A stretch of 8,879 nt of DNA from Ruminococcaceae bacterium UBA5891. Lineage in GTDB: Bacteria > Bacillota > Clostridia > Oscillospirales > Acutalibacteraceae. The notes under the pieces were generated by a model. It was not told the origin of the DNA. It saw only the letters and a list, made by a program, of their open reading frames with translations, and did no database searches. The DNA lies in NCBI GenBank assembly GCA_002431945.1, contig DJET01000027.1, forward strand, positions 736 to 9,614, written 5' to 3'. The number at the start of each line of letters is the position of its first letter. The stretch's first letter is position 1. Both the position numbers and the translations under genes were made by a program. Below are positions 5,247-8,879 of the stretch, piece by piece.

Positions 5247-6968
5247 ATGTTAAAGCTGTTAAAACTTTTAAAAGCCTATAAAAAGGAAAGTATATTATCA
5301 CCCGTTTTCAAGCTGGTTGAGGTTGCCTTTGAGCTTACCATTCCGCTTTTGGTGGCTAATATTATAGACGTCGGAATAGGCACGGGCAATAAGCCTTATA
5401 TAGTAAAAATGTGCGCTTTAATGGGGCTTTTCGGCGTTTTAGGGCTTGCCTGCACGCTTGCCGCCCAGTATTTTGCGGCAAAGGCGTCGGTGGGCTTTGC
5501 AACCGATATAAGAAAAACCCTTTTTGAGCATATAAACCGCCTTTCGTTTTCGCAGACGGACGAGCTCGGCGCCTCTACCCTTATAACCCGTATGACAGGG
5601 GACATAAATCAGGTTCAAACCGGCACTAACCTGACGCTTAGGTTAGCTCTGCGCTCGCCGTTCGTGGTGTTCGGCGCGGTTATAATGGCGTTCAGCGTAG
5701 ACGCGGGATCCGCCGCGGTCTTTGCGGTTACGGTGCCTGTTTTGGCGGCGGTGGTGTTTGCAATAATGCTTGCCTGCATACCGCTTTATAAAAGGGTTCA
5801 GCAGCGGCTTGACGGCGTTGTTGCCAAAACGCGCGAAAATCTGCTCGGTACCCGCGTAATACGCGCCTTTTGCAAGGAAGAGGACGAAATAAGCGAATTT
5901 GAAAAGCAAAATCAGCTGCTTACCGATATGCAGATAAAGGTCGGCAGAATATCCTCGTTTATGAATCCCGCAACCTTTGCGCTTATAAACTTCGGCATAA
6001 TCGCCCTGATATACGTGGGCGCAATAAGAGTCAACAGCGGCAATCTATCGGGCGGAGACGTCGTTGCGCTTTACAATTATATGTCGCAGATCCTAATCGA
6101 GCTTATAAAGCTTGCCAACCTTATTATAAGCATAACAAAGGCGATAGCCTGCGGCAACCGAATTGAGTCGGTGCTTGAAATCAAGCCAGAAACGGTATCG
6201 GGTGCGGAAACGTCGGGTGATAAGGATACCCCCGCTGCCGCCGAGTTTAAAAACGCATCGCTTTCTTACGGAGGGGCGGAAAAGGCGCTTAATAATATAA
6301 ACCTTAAAATAATGCGCGGCAGCCATATAGGCATAATAGGCTCAACGGGTTCGGGCAAAAGCTCGCTTGTAAACCTTTTGCCGCGGTTTTACGATGTGTG
6401 CGGCGGCGAGGTGCTTGTAGACGGCGTTAACGTAAAGGATTACGATTTAAAGGCGCTGCGCGGCAAAATAGGCGTGGTTTCGCAGAAAAAGGCGCTGTTT
6501 AAGGGCACTGTAAGGGATAACATAAAAATAGGCAAAGAAACCGCAACCGACGAAGAGATATGGCAGGCGCTTACCTATGCTCAGGCTCGCGATATGATAG
6601 AGGATAAGCCGGGCAAGCTTGATTTTATGCTTGAGCAGGACGGCAAAAACCTTTCGGGCGGTCAGCGCCAAAGAATGACCATTGCGCGCGCGCTTGTAAG
6701 AAAGCCCGAAATCTTAATACTGGACGACGCGGCAAGCGCGCTTGATTACGCTACGGGCGCGGCGCTTAACAGGGCGCTTCGCGAAACCGATTTTTCACCC
6801 ACGGTCATAACCGTTTCACAGCGCGTTTCGGCTATAAGAAACGCCGACGTTATAGCGGTGCTTGACGAGGGCGAAATAGTAGGCATAGGCACAAATAAGG
6901 AGCTGCTTGAAAGCTGCCTTGTTTATAAGGAAATTTACGATTCACAGCTTGAAAGCGAGGCGATGTAA
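5247..6968 (+). CDS. Heterodimeric ABC exporter, first half-transporter (degenerate catalytic residues)
   Basis: This 573-residue half-transporter has an N-terminal six-helix membrane domain (about 1-300) and a C-terminal ATPase domain (about 330-570), the type IV (ABCB-like) exporter layout. ATPase motifs: A-loop Tyr341, Walker A GSTGSGKS (365-372), Q-loop Gln413, signature LSGGQ (469-473), Walker B ILILD (489-493). Two residues are non-canonical: the catalytic Glu after Walker B is Asp494 (LDDAASALD), and the switch His is Gln525 (VSQRVS). This is the pattern of the degenerate subunit of heterodimeric exporters such as TM287/288 or LmrCD. The ATG at 5247 has AAGGAAG upstream. The partner starts 1 nt after this stop, so the two are co-translated. 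The substrate cannot be inferred; multidrug, peptide or lipid export are the usual options. Confidence 0.95.
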   Translation: MLKLLKLLKAYKKESILSPVFKLVEVAFELTIPLLVANIIDVGIGTGNKPYIVKMCALMGLFGVLGLACTLAAQYFAAKASVGFATDIRKTLFEHINRLSFSQTDELGASTLITRMTGDINQVQTGTNLTLRLALRSPFVVFGAVIMAFSVDAGSAAVFAVTVPVLAAVVFAIMLACIPLYKRVQQRLDGVVAKTRENLLGTRVIRAFCKEEDEISEFEKQNQLLTDMQIKVGRISSFMNPATFALINFGIIALIYVGAIRVNSGNLSGGDVVALYNYMSQILIELIKLANLIISITKAIACGNRIESVLEIKPETVSGAETSGDKDTPAAAEFKNASLSYGGAEKALNNINLKIMRGSHIGIIGSTGSGKSSLVNLLPRFYDVCGGEVLVDGVNVKDYDLKALRGKIGVVSQKKALFKGTVRDNIKIGKETATDEEIWQALTYAQARDMIEDKPGKLDFMLEQDGKNLSGGQRQRMTIARALVRKPEILILDDAASALDYATGAALNRALRETDFSPTVITVSQRVSAIRNADVIAVLDEGEIVGIGTNKELLESCLVYKEIYDSQLESEAM

Positions 6969-6969
6969 T

Positions 6970-8700
6970 ATGAAAAACTCCTCTGTTTTAAAACGTGTGA
7001 TAAGGGCGATAGGCCGCTTTAAGCCGCTTATTGCAGTGTCGCTTTTGTTTTCGGTTTTAAGCGTTATACTGTCGCTTTATATCCCCGTGCTTGCAGGCAG
7101 GGCGATAGACGGCATAACGGCAAAGGGCGCGGTGGATTTTGCCGCGGTTAAAGCGCAGCTTACAGGTATTTTTATCTGCGCGGCGGCAGGCGGCGTGCTT
7201 CAGTGGCTTATGAACGCAATAAACAACCGCATAGCCTATAACACCGTGCGCGATATAAGAAACAGGGCGTTCTCGCATATACAGTCGCTCCCCGTTTCTT
7301 ATATAAATTCCCACCCCTACGGCGATATAGTAAGCCGCGTTACGGCAGACGCCGACCAGTTTTCAGACGGTCTTATTTTAGGCTTTTCACAGCTTTTTAC
7401 GGGCGTTGTAACAATTGCCGTAACCCTTATATTTATGCTTACTATTTCCCCCTTAATAGCGCTTGCGGTGGTGGTTTTAACCCCCATATCGCTGTTTACC
7501 GCGCGGTTTATAGCCAAAAAAACCTACGATATGTTTAAAAAGCAGTCCGAAACGCGCGGCGAGCAGACGGCATATATAAACGAAATGATACAAAACGGCA
7601 AAACCGTTAAGGCGTTTTCGTATGAGGATACCTCGGTAAAGCGGTTTGACGAAATTAACGAGCGCCTGCGCGTATATTCTTTAAGATCGGTTTTCTTTTC
7701 TTCCCTCACAAACCCCACAACGCGGTTTATAAACAACCTTATTTACGCGGTCGTCGGTCTTATAGGCGGCGTTTTTGCGGTTATGGGCAAAATAACCGTG
7801 GGCGGCTTTGTAAGCTTTCTTGCATATTCAAACCAGTATACAAAGCCGTTTAACGAAATTTCGGGTGTTGTAACAGAGCTTCAAAACGCGCTTGCCTGCG
7901 CCGCAAGGCTTTTTGAGCTTATTGACGAGCAGCCCGAAGAATCGGACGAGGGCAAAAAAGAGCTTTCAAACCCCAAGGGCGAGGTAAGCTTTAATAACGT
8001 AACCTTTTCCTACGATAAATCGAAAACGCTTATTAAAAACTTTGATTTTACCGCATATGCGGGCAGAAAAATAGCCGTGGTGGGACCCACGGGCTGCGGC
8101 AAAACAACCCTTATAAATCTGCTTTTAAGGTTTTACAGGGTAGACGGCGGCAGTATCACGGCGGACGGCACCGATATAAACGATATTACGCGCAAAAGCC
8201 TTAGAACCCATTTCGGTATGGTGTTACAGGACACATGGATCAAAAACGCCACCGTAAAGGAAAATATTGCGTTCGGCAAGGCGGACGCCACTGACGAAGA
8301 AATTATTGCGGCGGCAAAGGCGGCGCGCGCGCACGGCTTTATAAAAAGGCTTAAAAACGGCTACGATACCGTTATAAGCGACGGCGAGGGGCTTTCAGAG
8401 GGCGAACGCCAGCTTTTATGCATTGCACGGGTAATGCTTTTAAAGCCGCCTATGCTGATATTGGACGAGGCAACCTCTTCGATAGATACCCGCACCGAGC
8501 TTAAGGTGCAGGACGCGTTTACAAGGCTTATGGAAAACCGCACGTCCTTTGTTGTGGCGCACAGGCTTTCAACAATACGCGACGCCGACTGTATACTTGT
8601 TATGAACGGCGGCAGGGTGGCTGAGCAGGGCACGCACGAGGAGCTGCTTGAAAAGAACGGCTTTTATGCAAAGCTTTATAATTCGCAGTTTGCAAATTAA
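6970..8700 (+). CDS. Heterodimeric ABC exporter, second half-transporter (catalytic residues intact, degenerate signature)
   Basis: The 576-residue partner has the same layout: membrane domain about 1-320, ATPase domain about 338-570. Motifs: A-loop Tyr348, Walker A GPTGCGKT (372-379), Q-loop Gln420, Walker B MLILDE with catalytic Glu500, switch His531 (AHRLSTIR). Its signature is LSEGE (475-479) instead of LSGGQ. In the dimer, the site made by this Walker A/B and the first subunit's LSGGQ should hydrolyse ATP, while the other site, pairing degenerate elements of both, should mainly bind it. The start at ATG 6970 is preferred because GAGG (6957-6960) lies 9 nt upstream and the previous gene stops at 6968. 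An in-frame TTG at 6907 would add 21 residues that only duplicate coding space of the first gene. No terminator is clear downstream before 8879. Confidence 0.96.
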   Translation: MKNSSVLKRVIRAIGRFKPLIAVSLLFSVLSVILSLYIPVLAGRAIDGITAKGAVDFAAVKAQLTGIFICAAAGGVLQWLMNAINNRIAYNTVRDIRNRAFSHIQSLPVSYINSHPYGDIVSRVTADADQFSDGLILGFSQLFTGVVTIAVTLIFMLTISPLIALAVVVLTPISLFTARFIAKKTYDMFKKQSETRGEQTAYINEMIQNGKTVKAFSYEDTSVKRFDEINERLRVYSLRSVFFSSLTNPTTRFINNLIYAVVGLIGGVFAVMGKITVGGFVSFLAYSNQYTKPFNEISGVVTELQNALACAARLFELIDEQPEESDEGKKELSNPKGEVSFNNVTFSYDKSKTLIKNFDFTAYAGRKIAVVGPTGCGKTTLINLLLRFYRVDGGSITADGTDINDITRKSLRTHFGMVLQDTWIKNATVKENIAFGKADATDEEIIAAAKAARAHGFIKRLKNGYDTVISDGEGLSEGERQLLCIARVMLLKPPMLILDEATSSIDTRTELKVQDAFTRLMENRTSFVVAHRLSTIRDADCILVMNGGRVAEQGTHEELLEKNGFYAKLYNSQFAN

Positions 8701-8714
8701 AACGATTGATACGA

Positions 8715-8767
8715 TCCTGTCATTGCAACCACCGTAAATGTGCAATTAACTGCCGTCCTGTCATTGC
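8715..8767 (+). repeat. 12-bp direct repeat TCCTGTCATTGC, two copies
   Basis: TCCTGTCATTGC occurs at 8715-8726 and again at 8756-8767, 41 nt apart start to start. The second copy continues into GCGAG, the common form of Clostridia CATTGCGAG-type interspersed repeats, while the first continues into CAACC. The sequence is non-coding, and these look like two starts of the same repeat family. Confidence 0.65.
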
Positions 8768-8879
8768 GAGTGATGTTGTGAGCGCCTGCAGTGCAGGATA
8801 GAGCGAGCAACGGCGGGCGCCGCGGTCAAAAGTTGTTCGCGCTCCAAGCGAATAACAACTTTTGGGCACCGCAAGAGTG
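8759..8879 (+). repeat. Structured intergenic repeat, cut by the window edge
   Basis: From TGTCATTGCGAG onward the DNA is GC-rich and full of short dyads: CCTGCA/TGCAGG around 8786-8798, GGCGCC near 8817-8822, and the large hairpin at 8822-8872. It ends in GGCAC directly followed by CGCAAGAG (8865-8877), the same word pair seen at 753-768. It may extend past the window. Confidence 0.5.
8822..8872 (+). repeat. Large imperfect hairpin
   Basis: CAAAAGTTG (8827-8835) pairs with CAACTTTTG (8856-8864), and TTCGC (8836-8840) pairs with GCGAA (8848-8852), leaving a TAA bulge and a GCTCCAA loop. An outer stem GCGGT (8822-8826) with ACCGC (8868-8872) extends it across a GGC bulge. There is no T run after it, so it is not a standard terminator for the ABC operon. 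Confidence 0.7.

Noticed and set aside
6907..6969. Upstream TTG extension of the second ABC half-transporter
   Set aside because: It would overlap 62 nt of the first gene, its residues do not look like an exporter N-terminus, and the ATG at 6970 has a GAGG site at proper spacing.
8701..8879. Terminator of the ABC operon
   Set aside because: No stem followed by a T tract is present up to the window edge. The large hairpin lacks the tail.

Overview
The window looks like a chromosomal segment of an anaerobic Firmicute of the class Clostridia, probably gut-associated. The evidence is a Clostridia-like LepA, strong AAGGAG-type ribosome binding sites, AT-rich sigma-A promoters in otherwise moderate-GC DNA, and heavy use of ATA (Ile) with GCG, GGC and AAG codons in the core genes. 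The exact genus cannot be read from the sequence alone.

Layout, left to right. (1) 1-604 is the C-terminal half of an IS110-family transposase/recombinase on the + strand, cut by the window edge. Its codon use is unlike the rest of the window. (2) 605-871 has no gene. It holds a small hairpin after the transposase and a short dispersed-repeat-like element with imperfect inverted termini (GTCATT ... AATGAC). (3) 872-1096 is a small XRE-family DNA-binding protein on the - strand. It has its own extended -10 promoter and a perfect 11-bp inverted repeat directly upstream. (4) 1188-1291 holds a rho-independent terminator for the minus-strand operon that follows, and a tandem array of 7-bp units.

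(5) 1287-5113 is a three-gene minus-strand operon read from a strong promoter at 5147-5175: lepA (translation elongation factor 4), then a membrane-anchored VanY-type D-Ala-D-Ala carboxypeptidase, then a multi-pass membrane diguanylate cyclase. Gaps of 8 and 30 nt support co-transcription. A translation GTPase, a peptidoglycan-trimming enzyme and a c-di-GMP synthase in one transcript is an uncommon grouping as far as I can recall. (6) 5114-5246 is a divergent promoter region. (7) 5247-8700 is a two-gene plus-strand operon encoding both halves of a heterodimeric ABC exporter. The first half has degenerate catalytic residues (Asp for the Walker B Glu, Gln for the switch His) and a normal signature. 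The second has normal catalytic residues and a degenerate signature, so the dimer should have one catalytic and one non-catalytic ATP site. (8) 8701-8879 has no gene and carries repeats: a direct repeat of TCCTGTCATTGC and a large imperfect hairpin cut near the window edge. It shares word order with the element at the left end.

I see no CRISPR array, tRNA, rRNA or obvious defence system. The coding genes belong to known families. The least explained parts are the non-coding repeats at both ends, the palindrome upstream of the XRE gene, and the lepA operon composition.
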